Source: Chondrocystis sp. NIES-4102
Lineage (GTDB): Bacteria; Cyanobacteriota; Cyanobacteriia; Cyanobacteriales; Xenococcaceae
Assembly (NCBI GenBank): GCA_002368355.1
Contig: AP018281.1
Span: 806,001 to 870,000 of the forward strand
Direction: 5' to 3'
DNA length: 64,000 nt
This document shows, piece by piece, positions 63,845 to 64,000 of the stretch (the stretch's first letter is position 1; the number at the start of each line of letters is the position of its first letter). The translations under genes were made by a program, and so were the position numbers. Under the pieces are notes generated by a model. The model was not told the DNA's origin, searched no databases, and worked only from the letters and a program-made list of their open reading frames with translations.

Positions 63845-64000
63845 ATGAATAAGGAATTTCTAACTAAAAAAATACAATACCTCATAGCTACACTACTAGG
63901 AATCATTATATTCATCAATATCATTCCCAGCTGCATTGCCTATTCTTCTGATTACTATCAAAACAAAATATTAGAAAATATCATTGCTAACCTGCCTTCG
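63845..64000 (+). CDS. Exported protein, N-terminal part
   Basis: The gene is cut by the right edge after 52 codons. The visible part is a signal peptide: KKIQYLIATLLGIIIFINII then PSCIAYSS, followed by DYYQNKILENIIANLP. PSCIA gives a possible lipobox-like Cys, though the -3 residue (Ile) is poor. A secreted protein or lipoprotein of unknown function is expected. Confidence 0.6.
   Translation, partial: MNKEFLTKKIQYLIATLLGIIIFINIIPSCIAYSSDYYQNKILENIIANLPS

Overview
The window is a low-GC stretch of a cyanobacterial chromosome. Signs of this are the many GCGATCGC (HIP1-type) octamers, heptamer-based tandem repeats between genes, a PAM68-family photosystem II assembly gene, a cyanobacterial PPOX-type flavoprotein, DUF2227- and DUF3181-like proteins, and a C39 ABC exporter with an N-terminal cyclic-nucleotide-like domain as in HetC. 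The mix of families suggests a unicellular or baeocyte-forming type, but that is inference.

From 1 to 8.4 kb lie housekeeping genes: a partial HAD phosphatase, a class A beta-lactamase-like hydrolase, corA, a PBP2 whose tail runs into a repeat, dusB, lexA with a matching SOS box, and rpsO-pam68. From 8.5 to 16.1 kb is a zinc section: a Zur-like palindrome before znuA-znuC-znuB, and a second one before a COG0523/CobW GTPase that overlaps a WD40 gene; a small toxin-antitoxin pair sits between them. From 16.2 to 28.5 kb are a HerA-like ATPase, small hypothetical proteins, a PPOX flavoprotein, yraN, a PAS-PAS-GGDEF-EAL protein, ureF, an exported methyltransferase and a 1171-residue RTX/Calx-beta protein.

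From 29.7 to 34.6 kb is a purine/urate catabolism cluster in decay. An NCS2 purine permease, HIU hydrolase and 8-oxoguanine deaminase are intact. A Rieske oxygenase, an NCS2 permease fused by deletion to the tail of a urate hydroxylase, an OHCU decarboxylase and a porin survive only as fragments. A FecCD-type siderophore ABC transporter without a binding protein follows (34.9-37.8 kb).

From 37.9 to 44.6 kb is the least explained region. Six or more ORF pieces resolve into three long co-directional genes (about 1018, 1035 and 176 codons) interrupted by two in-frame stop codons and four apparent single-base insertions. The second encodes a P-loop helicase-like ATPase; I do not recognise the other two. 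A Dam-type methylase lies beside it on the other strand.

From 45.5 to 51.9 kb are ordinary genes: a DUF3181-like protein, a 2TM protein, moaC, tRNA-Arg(ACG), pmbA, DUF2227, tyrS and an ABC-class ATPase. From 52.3 to 60.7 kb is a peptide secretion cluster: five double-glycine precursor peptides (three nearly identical in tandem) facing an operon of an HTH protein, a cNMP-C39-ABC exporter, a response-regulator/HlyD fusion and a PpiC-type isomerase. The right end holds an orphan DNA-phosphorothioation-associated protein, a small HTH protein, a membrane protein, a Bax inhibitor-1 protein with a clear terminator, and the start of an exported protein.
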